A stretch of 9,766 nucleotides of DNA from Candidatus Omnitrophota bacterium (GCA_023140095.1 JAGLMJ010000040.1:1-9766), one strand, 5' to 3'; counted from the stretch's first letter, positions 1 to 6,236 are shown. Notes: generated by a model from the sequence alone, not told the origin. Translations and numbers: made by a program.

Positions 1-42
1 TTGTTCTGCAATGATTGACTTTATTTTTTCTTCGACTGCCAT
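1..42 (-). CDS. acpP: acyl carrier protein, N-terminal 14 codons (cut by window edge)
   Basis: Reading leftward from an ATG at 42 gives MAVEEKIKSIIAEQ, which fits the N-terminal helix of bacterial acyl carrier proteins; the rest, including the DSL phosphopantetheine-serine motif, lies beyond the edge. ACP carries growing acyl chains on a phosphopantetheine arm in cytoplasmic type II fatty acid synthesis. The start is supported by a near-perfect Shine-Dalgarno five bases upstream. It lies 34 bases downstream of fabG on the same strand; fabG-acpP is one of the most conserved bacterial gene orders, and this context does much of the work because only 14 residues are visible. Confidence 0.85.
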   Translation of the reverse strand, partial: MAVEEKIKSIIAEQ

Positions 43-47
43 TAATT

Positions 48-55
48 CTCCTCCT
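48..55 (-). promoter_or_regulatory. strong ribosome binding site of acpP
   Basis: On the minus strand this reads AGGAGGAG, five bases before the acpP ATG. It is the strongest Shine-Dalgarno in the window, as expected for a very abundant protein. Most other genes here have weak ribosome sites. Confidence 0.8.
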
Positions 56-76
56 TTTTTTGACCTTCACAAATAG

Positions 77-817
77 TTAAATGGCCATTCCGCCATCGAC
101 TACGATCGTTTGACCTGTAATATAGCTTGCTTCGTTCGAAGCAAGAAAAAGGCACGCGCCGGCGACGTCTTTTGCGGTTCCCAGTAACCCGAGAGGGATC
201 TGTTTGAGCAATGCTTCGCGAACAGTATCGTCCAATTTTGCGGTCATGGCTGTTTGAATATAGCCTGGAGCGATCGCGTTAGCGGTAATGCCGCGCGATG
301 CTAATTCCCGCGCAATGGATTTGGTAAAACCGATGACGCCCGCTTTGGTCGCGGCGTAATTGGCCTGACCGGCGTTTCCCCGTATTCCAATGATCGATGC
401 AATATTGATGATGCGCCCTTTCCTGGCCTTCATCATCGTTTTGGTAACAGCTTTCGTGCAGACGAACGGACCGCGGAGATTTACGTTAACAACCGTATCC
501 CAGTCGGTTTCGCTCATCCGAAGGAGCAGATTATCCTTCGTAATGCCTGCGTTGTTAACTAATATATCAACCCTCTTATATTTGTCAAGAATTTTCGTGA
601 CCATTTCCTGCACATTTTGAAGGTTTGTTACGTCGCAGCAAAAGCTTTCGGCCTTCAGGCCCTGTCCGGTGAATTCGTTCTTGGTTTCTTCGGCTAGTTC
701 GGCATTAACGTCAATGATCATGACGGCCGCCCCTTCTTCCGCGAAGGCCTGGGCGATCTCCTTGCCGATCCCGCGTGATGAACCGGTTACCATAACTATG
801 GCATCTTTAAAGCGCAT
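77..817 (-). CDS. fabG: 3-oxoacyl-[acyl-carrier-protein] reductase FabG
   Basis: 246 residues, the usual FabG length. It reduces 3-oxoacyl-ACP to (R)-3-hydroxyacyl-ACP with NADPH, the first reduction of each elongation cycle, in the cytoplasm. Classical SDR signatures are all present: the TGSSRGIG nucleotide loop at residues 11-18, D62-V63, NNAG at 88-91, catalytic S141, Y154 and K158 (YxxxK), N113 of the tetrad, and the C-terminal ITGQTIVVDGG. The ATG start has a purine-rich AGGGGA upstream. acpP follows at once. The gene upstream is fxsA rather than the common fabD, so fabG-acpP may have its own promoter at 864-891. Other SDRs share the fold, but the motifs plus acpP linkage make FabG secure. 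Confidence 0.96.
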   Translation of the reverse strand: MRFKDAIVMVTGSSRGIGKEIAQAFAEEGAAVMIIDVNAELAEETKNEFTGQGLKAESFCCDVTNLQNVQEMVTKILDKYKRVDILVNNAGITKDNLLLRMSETDWDTVVNVNLRGPFVCTKAVTKTMMKARKGRIINIASIIGIRGNAGQANYAATKAGVIGFTKSIARELASRGITANAIAPGYIQTAMTAKLDDTVREALLKQIPLGLLGTAKDVAGACLFLASNEASYITGQTIVVDGGMAI

Positions 818-863
818 ATCTCAATTTCCCCTAATTATTCTTTTCCTTTGGTGATTTGTGCTT

Positions 864-891
864 ATGATATCAACTAAAACCCCATTTGCAA
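864..891 (-). promoter_or_regulatory. possible sigma70-type promoter for fabG-acpP
   Basis: In the 85-base gap between fxsA and fabG the minus strand holds TTGCAA (886-891) and TATCAT (864-869) separated by 16 bases, in an A+T-rich context. It would start a transcript roughly 40 bases before the fabG ATG. Both boxes deviate from consensus and I saw no operator, so this is only a candidate. Read-through from fxsA is also possible. Confidence 0.35.
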
Positions 892-902
892 GAAAAAAAT
901 GA

Positions 903-1334
903 TCAGATGTCGATATCATCATAATGATCGTTAGACCGGTTAAGTGGCGTAAAGGTGACGGTCTGCTCTCTTGCGATCATCTCTTCGAACTTCTTTCTGG
1001 ACCACTTCTTGATAATCGCCCGCGCCCAGGGGATCAAAAGCAGGAATCCGATCGTATCGGTGATAAACCCGGGCGTTAACAGGACGATCCCTCCTACCAG
1101 GATCATAAGTCCATCGATCAGTTGGTCATTGGGCATGATGCCGCGGTTGAGGTCGTTCTGGATCTTTTGGAACACCAAGAATCCTTGCAATCGCGCCAGA
1201 TAGGCGCCGAGGACACCGGTGGAAATGATGATAAATAACGTGTTGCCGATCCCGATGTTCGAGCCGATCTCGATCAAAAGGGCCAGTTCGATAGCCGGTA
1301 GGATGGTAAACAGTAATACCAAATAAACGAACAT
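903..1334 (-). CDS. fxsA: FxsA family cytoplasmic-membrane protein
   Basis: 143 residues, typical for FxsA. The biochemical role is not known; the Escherichia coli member is named for suppressing F-exclusion of phage T7 when overproduced. Features seen: hydrophobic segments at about residues 3-23, 28-48 and 74-105, the LGAYLARLQGF stretch near 42-52, and the family hallmark LLTPGFITDTIGFLLLIP at 85-102, followed by a basic cytoplasmic tail (WARAIIKKWSRKK) and an acidic C-terminus. It lies 25 bases downstream of folK and upstream of fabG, probably in the folE transcript. The ribosome site before the ATG is weak. The family call is strong; the function is open. Confidence 0.9.
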   Translation of the reverse strand: MFVYLVLLFTILPAIELALLIEIGSNIGIGNTLFIIISTGVLGAYLARLQGFLVFQKIQNDLNRGIMPNDQLIDGLMILVGGIVLLTPGFITDTIGFLLLIPWARAIIKKWSRKKFEEMIAREQTVTFTPLNRSNDHYDDIDI

Positions 1335-1359
1335 GTCACAATGCTTTCTGTTACAAGTG

Positions 1360-1743
1360 TTAATATTTCAGGTTTGGGACCAGTTCTAGAACGGATTCCT
1401 TAAGATAATCCCGTTCGTAAAAATCCTGATTGACGACCGTCCCGTTCCAGAGGACAATGTCGAGGTCGATCGTCCTCGGGGCGCCATGGTCATGCTTTTC
1501 GCTCCGGCCGAGCTGTGCCTCGATCGTTCTAAGCTCTGTTTTCAGCGGGGCGCGGTCCAGTTCTGCCTCCAACAGAATGGCGCCGTTAATAAAATTCGCC
1601 TGCGGAACCTGGCCAACCGCTTTTGTTGTCTTGAAACACGATTCAGCCACGACATAATAGTCCCGGGCAAGAATTCCTTTTGCTTTCTCGATGTTTGCGG
1701 CAGGCTCTATATTCGAGCCTAAAGCAACGACTACACGGTTCAT
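1360..1743 (-). CDS. folK: 6-hydroxymethyl-7,8-dihydropterin pyrophosphokinase (HPPK), compact form
   Basis: Transfers pyrophosphate from ATP to 6-hydroxymethyl-7,8-dihydropterin, making the substrate of dihydropteroate synthase. The start MNRVVVALGSN is chosen because the family begins just before ALGSN; the frame is open upstream for 40 more residues, but those only overlap the previous gene. The ATG overlaps that gene's TGA as ATGA, implying coupled translation, with AGAAGG just before it. Hallmarks: GSN (9-11), FINGAILLEAEL, and LGR followed by GAPRTIDLDIVLWNG, which contains the Mg/ATP-binding DxD and catalytic Arg. At 127 residues it is shorter than the usual about 160: the C-terminal section after DLDIVLW is abbreviated, though the ESVLELVPNL ending remains. 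Confidence 0.93.
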   Translation of the reverse strand: MNRVVVALGSNIEPAANIEKAKGILARDYYVVAESCFKTTKAVGQVPQANFINGAILLEAELDRAPLKTELRTIEAQLGRSEKHDHGAPRTIDLDIVLWNGTVVNQDFYERDYLKESVLELVPNLKY

Positions 1744-2093
1744 GCCTTCTTCTCGCTTAATTCGACGGAGACCGAGTCGGCAAAGCGCAGCGCAAGCGGT
1801 TTGTCGACACGAACAGTCGCTTCTTTGACCAAAGGATCTTCCATAATGATCGACAGGATACATTTTGCCATTTTCTCTAATAAAAAGAAACTGGATGGCT
1901 CTACCTTTTGGATGATGCGTTTGGTGATCGCTTTGTAGTCGATTGTATCTTTAAGGTCATCACTTTCAGAGGCCTTGGAAGCGTCGAACTCGATCCGGAC
2001 ATTGATGACCACGTCCTGTTTGCACTCTCTCTCCCAGTCATTAGTCCCGATGACCGTGCGCAATTTGAGATTTGTAATGCGTATTGTCGCCAT
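1740..2093 (-). CDS. dihydroneopterin aldolase FolB or dihydroneopterin-triphosphate epimerase FolX
   Basis: 117 residues, T-fold family. FolB cleaves 7,8-dihydroneopterin to 6-hydroxymethyl-dihydropterin and glycolaldehyde; FolX epimerises dihydroneopterin triphosphate at C2' on the way to monapterin. Active-site residues expected for the family are present: E21 (in NDWERE), Y53, the LLE at 71-73 and K98 (DKP). The N-terminal IRITNLKLRTVIG and the C-terminal ALRFADSVSVEL resemble E. coli FolX as I remember it, whereas DWE resembles FolB. Position directly before folK favours a FolB role, while the PTR1/FolM-like gene just upstream would suit FolX. I leave the symbol empty. The ATG abuts the upstream stop codon with no gap; GGGGAG lies 12 bases upstream. 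Confidence 0.9.
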   Translation of the reverse strand: MATIRITNLKLRTVIGTNDWERECKQDVVINVRIEFDASKASESDDLKDTIDYKAITKRIIQKVEPSSFFLLEKMAKCILSIIMEDPLVKEATVRVDKPLALRFADSVSVELSEKKA

Positions 2094-2825
2094 TTAAATT
2101 AAATGCTCCCCGCCGTCATTGAAAATGATCTGTCCGGTTACATAGGGATTGTTCATTAAAAATTCAATCGTTTGTGTGATCTGATCAACGCTTCCCTTCT
2201 TCTTTGAAGGGATTTTCTTGGCTCGCTTCTCTAAATAAATGGCCCTTGCGTGTGCCGGCGGAAAGATCAGCCCCGGCGCGATGCCGTTGACGCGAATATG
2301 CGGAGCAAGCTCGAGTGCCGATAGCTTGGTTAATTCGCCGAGGGCCTTCTTCGATAATAAATACATAGCGTAGGATGTCTTGTTGCCGGTGATATGGGTA
2401 TCTAAGATATTGATAATGTGCCCTTTTTGACATCTCGCGGCAAACTGGGTGGTCAGAACATAGGGCGCTTTAAAATTAACGGCAAAGTGTCGGTCAAGCA
2501 ATGCTGGCTTCGAGTTTCTTATGGTTGCCGGTTCAAAGATGGACGCGTTATTGATCAACACGTCCAATCGTGAGAATTCCTTCAAGACACTGGGGATGAG
2601 CGCGGTCGTCTGCTGTTCGTCGGAAAGGTCGCAGGAGAAAGGCTCGCAGGTGCCTCCCTTTTGCCGGATCGTTTTCGCGACGCTCTTTGCCTGTGCGTCA
2701 GACTTGTGATAATGCAGGGCAATTTTGTATCCGCATGATGATAAGGAAAGGCAGATGGCCTTGCCGATGCGCTTGGCCCCGCCGGTGACGAGGGCAACGC
2801 CTTGTGTTTTATTTTTTTTTACCAT
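2094..2825 (-). CDS. pteridine reductase-type SDR (PTR1/FolM-like)
   Basis: 243 residues from MVKKNKTQGVALVTGG; the frame is open farther upstream but that part only shadows folE. Family members reduce dihydrofolate, dihydrobiopterin or dihydromonapterin with NADPH. The nucleotide loop is TGGAKRIG (14-21), with Arg where ordinary SDRs have Gly, and NNAS (92-95) replaces NNAG. The catalytic triad is D142-Y155-K159: an Asp exactly 13 residues before Tyr in place of the usual Ser, as in Leishmania PTR1 (D181/Y194/K198) and E. coli FolM. The end VTGQIIFNDGGEHLI also resembles FolM. It lies between folE and folB/X, 8 bases after folE and with a weak ribosome site, so it is probably coupled. It may substitute for FolA or make tetrahydromonapterin. 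Confidence 0.88.
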   Translation of the reverse strand: MVKKNKTQGVALVTGGAKRIGKAICLSLSSCGYKIALHYHKSDAQAKSVAKTIRQKGGTCEPFSCDLSDEQQTTALIPSVLKEFSRLDVLINNASIFEPATIRNSKPALLDRHFAVNFKAPYVLTTQFAARCQKGHIINILDTHITGNKTSYAMYLLSKKALGELTKLSALELAPHIRVNGIAPGLIFPPAHARAIYLEKRAKKIPSKKKGSVDQITQTIEFLMNNPYVTGQIIFNDGGEHLI

Positions 2826-2833
2826 GAGAAGGT

Positions 2834-3373
2834 CTACTGGATTAAGCTTAAGAATTCGGCGCGTGTTGAGTTTTTCGAACGAAAATCGCCTAGCATGCAG
2901 GATGTTTTCATGATGGAATTCTGTTTTTCGACGCCGCGCATCATCATGCACAGGTGCTTGGCTTCAATAACGACGCCAACACCCTTGGCACCGGTATGGT
3001 TCAATAGCGTTTCGGCGATCTGCCGGGTCATGTTTTCCTGGACCTGCAGGCGGCGGGCAAAAATATCGACAACGCGCGCGATTTTCGATAGGCCGATGAT
3101 CTTACCGTTAGGTAAATAACCGACATGGCATTTGCCGAAGAATGGTAGCAGATGATGTTCGCATAAAGAGTATAATTCGATATCTTTGACAATGATCATT
3201 TCGTCATTGTCGGATGGGAAAAGGGCGTTGTTGATGACGAGGTCAACGTCTTCTTTGTATCCGGTCGTTAAATATTTGAACGCCTTGGCGGCCCGTTCTG
3301 GCGTGGTCTTAAGTCCGGGGCGGTCGGTATCCTCCCCGATCGATTGGATAATTTTTTTGTAACTTTCTTCCAT
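2834..3373 (-). CDS. folE: GTP cyclohydrolase I
   Basis: 179 residues, normal length. Converts GTP to 7,8-dihydroneopterin triphosphate and formate, the entry step of pterin and folate synthesis, as a cytoplasmic homodecamer. Seen: the N-terminal [20 protein letters not shown], the zinc/catalytic [10 protein letters not shown] (C71, H73, H74), the second zinc ligand C142 in [10 protein letters not shown], and [10 protein letters not shown] between them. These mark the zinc-dependent type IA enzyme rather than FolE2. It is first in the minus-strand pterin cluster. Its ATG lies only 9 bases after the promoter -10 box, leaving little or no leader, and no later Met could serve before the conserved region begins. 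Confidence 0.97.
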   Translation of the reverse strand: MEESYKKIIQSIGEDTDRPGLKTTPERAAKAFKYLTTGYKEDVDLVINNALFPSDNDEMIIVKDIELYSLCEHHLLPFFGKCHVGYLPNGKIIGLSKIARVVDIFARRLQVQENMTRQIAETLLNHTGAKGVGVVIEAKHLCMMMRGVEKQNSIMKTSCMLGDFRSKNSTRAEFLSLIQ

Positions 3374-3382
3374 AGTAGCGGC

Positions 3383-3411
3383 ATAATATCATAGTCTCCG
3401 TTTGAAGTCAA
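3383..3411 (-). promoter_or_regulatory. promoter of the folE pterin cluster
   Basis: Minus strand: TTGACT (3406-3411) and TATTAT (3383-3388) with an ideal 17-base spacer. Only GCCGCTACT separates the -10 from the folE ATG, so initiation 6-7 bases after the -10 would give an essentially leaderless mRNA. No other good pair was seen in the 100-base gap to the plus-strand promoter. Confidence 0.65.
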
Positions 3412-3476
3412 TCCATTCCCTCCTCTGTAAAGCCCTTTAAACAGGATTTTTATTCTAATCAAATTTTAAAAGCTTG

Positions 3477-3485
3477 TGTTATAAT
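3477..3485 (+). promoter_or_regulatory. extended -10 promoter for the PHP phosphatase gene
   Basis: The sequence TGTTATAAT is a perfect extended -10 (TGn-TATAAT). The -35 region is A+T-rich without a good TTGACA, which extended -10 promoters tolerate. A transcript would start near 3491, giving a leader of about 40 bases with AAAAGGA before the ATG at 3531. Confidence 0.6.
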
Positions 3486-3530
3486 GAACCATTGTTGGAA
3501 GATAAAGATTTAAGAAAAGGAACGCGGAAT

Positions 3531-4334
3531 ATGATCCCTATTGTGGATTATCACATACACACCCTCCTTTGCGGCCACGCTGTTGGTGAGCCATTCGAAT
3601 ATGCTGAGGCAGCAATCGAAGCAGGATTGGAGGAGATTGGATTCTCTGACCATGCTCCGTTTGTCCACTATGAAGACCCAAGCATTACTATGGGCATCAA
3701 ACAGCTCCCCGAGTACTATCGGATGATGGAGGATGTCCGCAAGAAATACAGCAATTGCCTGCGCATTAAAATTGGGATCGAAGCGGATTACGTCCCGGGA
3801 TACGAACGTAAAACAAAAGCGATCCTCGAGGATTATCCTTATGATTATGTGATCGGCTCGGTGCATTTTATCAAGGACTGGGGTTTTGATAATCCGGAAG
3901 AATTTGAAAAATGGGATGAAAAGGATATCGATCAAGTCTACCGGGATTATTATGCTCTGTTGCGCCAGAGCGCTCAAACCGGCATGTATGACATTATGGG
4001 GCATGTGGACTTGGTGAAAAAATTCGGCCACCGGTCAACACAGGATTTTACCGATGAAATCAAGAAGACCGCACAGGTTTTTAAGGAATGCGGTGTTGCC
4101 GTTGAGATTAACACCTCAGGTTTGCGCAAACCGGTCAAAGAAATATATCCTTCGTTCTCGAATCTCAAAATTTATGCGGATGCCGGCGTCCCTCTTACCT
4201 TTGGCTCGGATGCCCATGACCCAAAAGATGTCGGACGGAACTTTGAAGAAGCCATGACAATGGCCAGAGAGGCTGGTTATGGCGAGTATGTTTTATTTAA
4301 AGGCCGTGAGATCGAACGAATGGTTAAGATATAA
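3531..4334 (+). CDS. hisJ: PHP-family histidinol-phosphatase (HisJ/HisK type)
   Basis: 267 residues. The family hydrolyses L-histidinol phosphate to histidinol, the penultimate step of histidine synthesis, using a metal cluster in a PHP barrel. Metal-ligand motifs run in order: H8/H10 (YHIH), H16 (CGHA), D40-H41 (FSDHAPF), E84 (GIEADY), H112 (SVHF), H158 (GHVDL) and D227/H229 (GSDAHD); NTSGLRK (194-200) is also typical of HisJ. The ATG at 3531 is chosen over an upstream in-frame TTG at 3474 because the TTG lies upstream of the predicted transcript start, while AAAAGGA sits about 9 bases before the ATG. No other his gene is in the window, so another phosphomonoester substrate is possible. Confidence 0.87.
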   Translation: MIPIVDYHIHTLLCGHAVGEPFEYAEAAIEAGLEEIGFSDHAPFVHYEDPSITMGIKQLPEYYRMMEDVRKKYSNCLRIKIGIEADYVPGYERKTKAILEDYPYDYVIGSVHFIKDWGFDNPEEFEKWDEKDIDQVYRDYYALLRQSAQTGMYDIMGHVDLVKKFGHRSTQDFTDEIKKTAQVFKECGVAVEINTSGLRKPVKEIYPSFSNLKIYADAGVPLTFGSDAHDPKDVGRNFEEAMTMAREAGYGEYVLFKGREIERMVKI

Positions 4335-4338
4335 AATT

Positions 4339-4406
4339 CCTGTACCGAAGGGAACAGGTCAATCGACCTGCATACCGCTATGTCCTTTTTTAAGGACTAT
4401 CCCTTC
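4339..4406. other. compact multi-stem structured element (possible RNA or bidirectional terminator)
   Basis: Just after the phosphatase stop codon several perfect stems fit into 68 bases. GAAGGGA (4347-4353) pairs with TCCCTTC (4400-4406) as a 7-bp closing stem. It encloses CAGGTC-AATC-GACCTG (4355-4370) and GTCCTT-TTTT-AAGGAC (4382-4397), giving a three-way junction. A competing stem pairs CCTGT (4339-4343) with ACAGG (4354-4358) and would disrupt the first inner hairpin. No strong U-tract follows on either strand, so it is not a textbook intrinsic terminator, although it lies between converging genes. I do not recognise a known RNA family. Confidence 0.5.
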
Positions 4407-4414
4407 ATTGATGT

Positions 4415-4681
4415 TTAGAAATTATACAAAACCTCATTAAGTATTTTAGGATTTCTTATAAAATTTTGGAGAAGATTTTTCTTTTGAGAAATTGTAGTAT
4501 TTTTATCCATAATCTCTTTCACATTGAGAAATAAACCTTTACCCTTTGGTTCAGTTCTACAATAACCATATCCAAACATTACAAGACTGCCTTTTTGTAA
4601 GCTGTTGATGATTCTATTTACCCTATTTTCTAAATGAAGTTCTTTTTCTTCCGAAGTATTTTTTTTGTTGACTTGCTTCCG
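4415..4681 (-). pseudogene. start-less open stretch, likely 3' part of a decayed gene
   Basis: The minus strand is open for 88 residues ending at a TAA at 4415-4417. It includes LENRVNRIINSLQKG, SLVMFGYGYCRTEPKGKG, LFLNVKEIMDK and NFIRNPKILNEVLYNF, which looks like real protein: mixed amphipathic helix and strand, no low complexity. There is no ATG, GTG or TTG before a Met about 35 residues in, and an in-frame TAA lies at 4682-4684. Its base composition is much more A+T-rich than the neighbours. It lies just beyond the 79-residue ORF at 4695-4934 in another frame; reading past that ORF's TAG and slipping back one base at the A8 run (4661-4668 area) joins the two. I do not recognise the family. 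A 54-residue product from the internal ATG is possible but weakly supported. Confidence 0.45.
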
Positions 4682-4694
4682 TTACGGTCCAAAG

Positions 4695-4934
4695 CTATAA
4701 ATTAGTCCTTAAGCCATTTTTATATATAACATGCAGAGTATCATTCTCTATCTTCGCGTCTTTAACGAAAGCGTGTTTTTCCAAAAACTCTGTAATGAGG
4801 TCCTGTGCTTTTACGATCCCATATTCCTGTTTCCATTCTTTATATTTTGATATAATTAATAAATCCATTTCTTGCGCCTGATCATAATCTCGACGACGAT
4901 CTACAGACATTTGAATCGGTTTAGGCGTATACAT
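4695..4934 (-). CDS. hypothetical protein, 79 residues, probably truncated
   Basis: Starts MYTPKPIQMSVDRRRDYDQA and ends IENDTLHVIYKNGLRTNL. The body is charged and helical (MDLLIISKYKEWKQEYG, DLITEFLEKHAFVKD), with no signal peptide or membrane segment. No cysteine or catalytic motif is visible. It stops at a TAG, after which the frame stays open until past an A8 run, so the protein may once have been longer (see 4415-4681). The ATG has no clear Shine-Dalgarno; the frame is open upstream into ispG, and Met 9 is an alternative start. It lies 35 bases after ispG on the same strand and could ride on the ispG transcript. I do not recognise it, and its A+T-richness suggests transfer or relaxed selection. 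Confidence 0.45.
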   Translation of the reverse strand: MYTPKPIQMSVDRRRDYDQAQEMDLLIISKYKEWKQEYGIVKAQDLITEFLEKHAFVKDAKIENDTLHVIYKNGLRTNL

Positions 4935-4969
4935 TGGGGCTTCATTAATATAAATTTTGCGCGCTCTTC

Positions 4970-6202
4970 CTAAGAATATTTTCTCGCGATATAATCTTCT
5001 AAAATGCTGATAAATTCTTCCTTGATGCTATTGCCTTTCAAAGTCGCTGTTTGTTTACCGTCGAGATAAACCGGAGCGATCGGCTGTTCCGAAGCGCCGG
5101 GCAAACTAATGCCGATATCCGCGTGCCGGCTCTCCCCCGGCCCGTTGACGACACAGCCCATCACGGCGATCTTTAATCTCTCGATGCCTGAAAATTCTTT
5201 TTTCCAGGCCGGCATTTTTTGTTTGACGTATTCTCTGATATCCTTGGCGAGGTATTGAAAATAATCGCTGCCGGTCCGCCCGCACCCGGGACAGCTTGTG
5301 ATGCTTGGTTGGAAGTAGCGTAGTCCCATCGATTGAAGGATATGCTGGCAGACTTCAACTTCGCGCAATCTTGGTACGTTCGGCTGGGGTGTCAGCGAGA
5401 CGCGGATCGTGTCGCCTATTCCCTTCTGAAGCAGGATCGCAAGGGCCGCGGCGCTTGAAGCGACTCCTTGAGTATCGCTGCCTGCTTCGGTCAAACCTAA
5501 ATGCAGCACGTAATCACACTCTCGAGCGAGACGCGCGTAAACAGTGACCATATTCTGCAGTACCGACATCTTCACGCTCAGGACGATGCGGTCCTTTCCT
5601 AATCCAATTTCCTCGGCGAGGCGGGCGCTGGTCAAAGCGCTTTGGATCATCGCGTCATACATGGCTTCATTGAAATCCTTCGGATCTTTGAGGCCGGCAT
5701 TTTTATTCATCAGGTCGGTGACGAGTTCCTGATCAAGCGAACCCCAATTAACGCCAATGCGGACGGCCTTTTCGTTTTCAATAGCGATTTTAATGATGCG
5801 CGCGAAGTTTTCATCACGACGGTCCCCTTTGCCGACATTACCGGGATTGATCCGGTATTTGGCAAGAGCCCGCGCGCATTCGGGATGTTTTTCAAGCAAG
5901 GTGTGGCCGTTAAAATGGAAATCACCGATGATCGGCGTTGAGCCGTAACCTTTTTCCGTTAAGACTTTGATGATCTCAGGCACGGCCTTCGCGGCGGCAT
6001 CGTCATTGATCGTCCAGCGCATCAGTTCAGAGCCGGCCTCGATCAATTCAATGGTTTGCTCAGCCGTTGCGGTCACATCTGCTGTAGGGGTATTGGTCAT
6101 TGACTGAATGCGGACCGGGTGGGCGCTGCCCAAGGCAATATTTCCGATCATGACGGTTGGGGTTTGTCTTCGGCTTTTAAGTTCCATATTCAAAATCAGC
6201 AT
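4970..6202 (-). CDS. ispG: 4-hydroxy-3-methylbut-2-en-1-yl diphosphate synthase (flavodoxin/ferredoxin)
   Basis: 410 residues, two-domain bacterial type without the plant/PVC insert domain. A [4Fe-4S] enzyme that converts methylerythritol cyclodiphosphate to HMBPP, the sixth MEP step, in the cytoplasm. N-terminal TIM barrel: VMIGNIALGSAHPVRIQSMTNT-like opening, DFHF (94-97), KYRINPGNVG (115-124), RIGVNWGSL and GLTEAG (236-241). C-terminal Fe-S domain: C304 and C307 in SCPGCGR, C350 in GCVVNGPGE, with E357 as the fourth ligand typical of the family. The ATG at 6202 lies 28 bases from the predicted transcript start; Met 6 (6187) is an alternative because neither has a good ribosome site. Divergent from ispH, the next enzyme. 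Confidence 0.97.
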   Translation of the reverse strand: MLILNMELKSRRQTPTVMIGNIALGSAHPVRIQSMTNTPTADVTATAEQTIELIEAGSELMRWTINDDAAAKAVPEIIKVLTEKGYGSTPIIGDFHFNGHTLLEKHPECARALAKYRINPGNVGKGDRRDENFARIIKIAIENEKAVRIGVNWGSLDQELVTDLMNKNAGLKDPKDFNEAMYDAMIQSALTSARLAEEIGLGKDRIVLSVKMSVLQNMVTVYARLARECDYVLHLGLTEAGSDTQGVASSAAALAILLQKGIGDTIRVSLTPQPNVPRLREVEVCQHILQSMGLRYFQPSITSCPGCGRTGSDYFQYLAKDIREYVKQKMPAWKKEFSGIERLKIAVMGCVVNGPGESRHADIGISLPGASEQPIAPVYLDGKQTATLKGNSIKEEFISILEDYIARKYS

Positions 6203-6229
6203 TTACTAATTAATGATCCGTGTTATAAT
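6202..6229 (+). promoter_or_regulatory. promoter of the ispH cluster
   Basis: Plus strand: TTTACT (6202-6207) and TATAAT (6224-6229) with a 16-base spacer, and TG at 6221-6222 making an extended -10 (TGTTATAAT) identical to that at 3477-3485. Initiation near 6236 leaves a leader of about 157 bases before ispH, containing both palindromes below. The box overlaps the ispG start codon region. Confidence 0.6.
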
Positions 6230-6236
6230 TACACCA

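Noticed and set aside
390..620. Open frame on the plus strand inside fabG
   Set aside because: Antisense shadow of a well-supported gene, with no ribosome site or family resemblance.
1744..1863. Upstream extension of folK by 40 residues
   Set aside because: The extension is cysteine- and arginine-rich shadow sequence of the gene before it; family homology begins at MNRVVVALGSN.
2826..2951. Upstream extension of the pteridine reductase by 42 residues
   Set aside because: It overlaps the 3' end of folE entirely and has no SDR homology; the Rossmann strand starts just after the chosen Met.
3474..3530. N-terminal extension of the phosphatase gene from a TTG at 3474
   Set aside because: The TTG lies before the -10 box and so upstream of any transcript from it; the ATG at 3531 has a ribosome site and matches the family start.
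3510..4031. 173-residue open frame antisense to the phosphatase gene
   Set aside because: Its existence follows from the codon use of the opposite strand; the plus-strand gene has complete metal-binding motifs.
4347..4406. tRNA or tRNA-like gene suggested by a 7-bp closing stem
   Set aside because: Only two inner hairpins with 4-base loops, no anticodon arm of 5 bp with a 7-base loop, no TTC-type T-loop.
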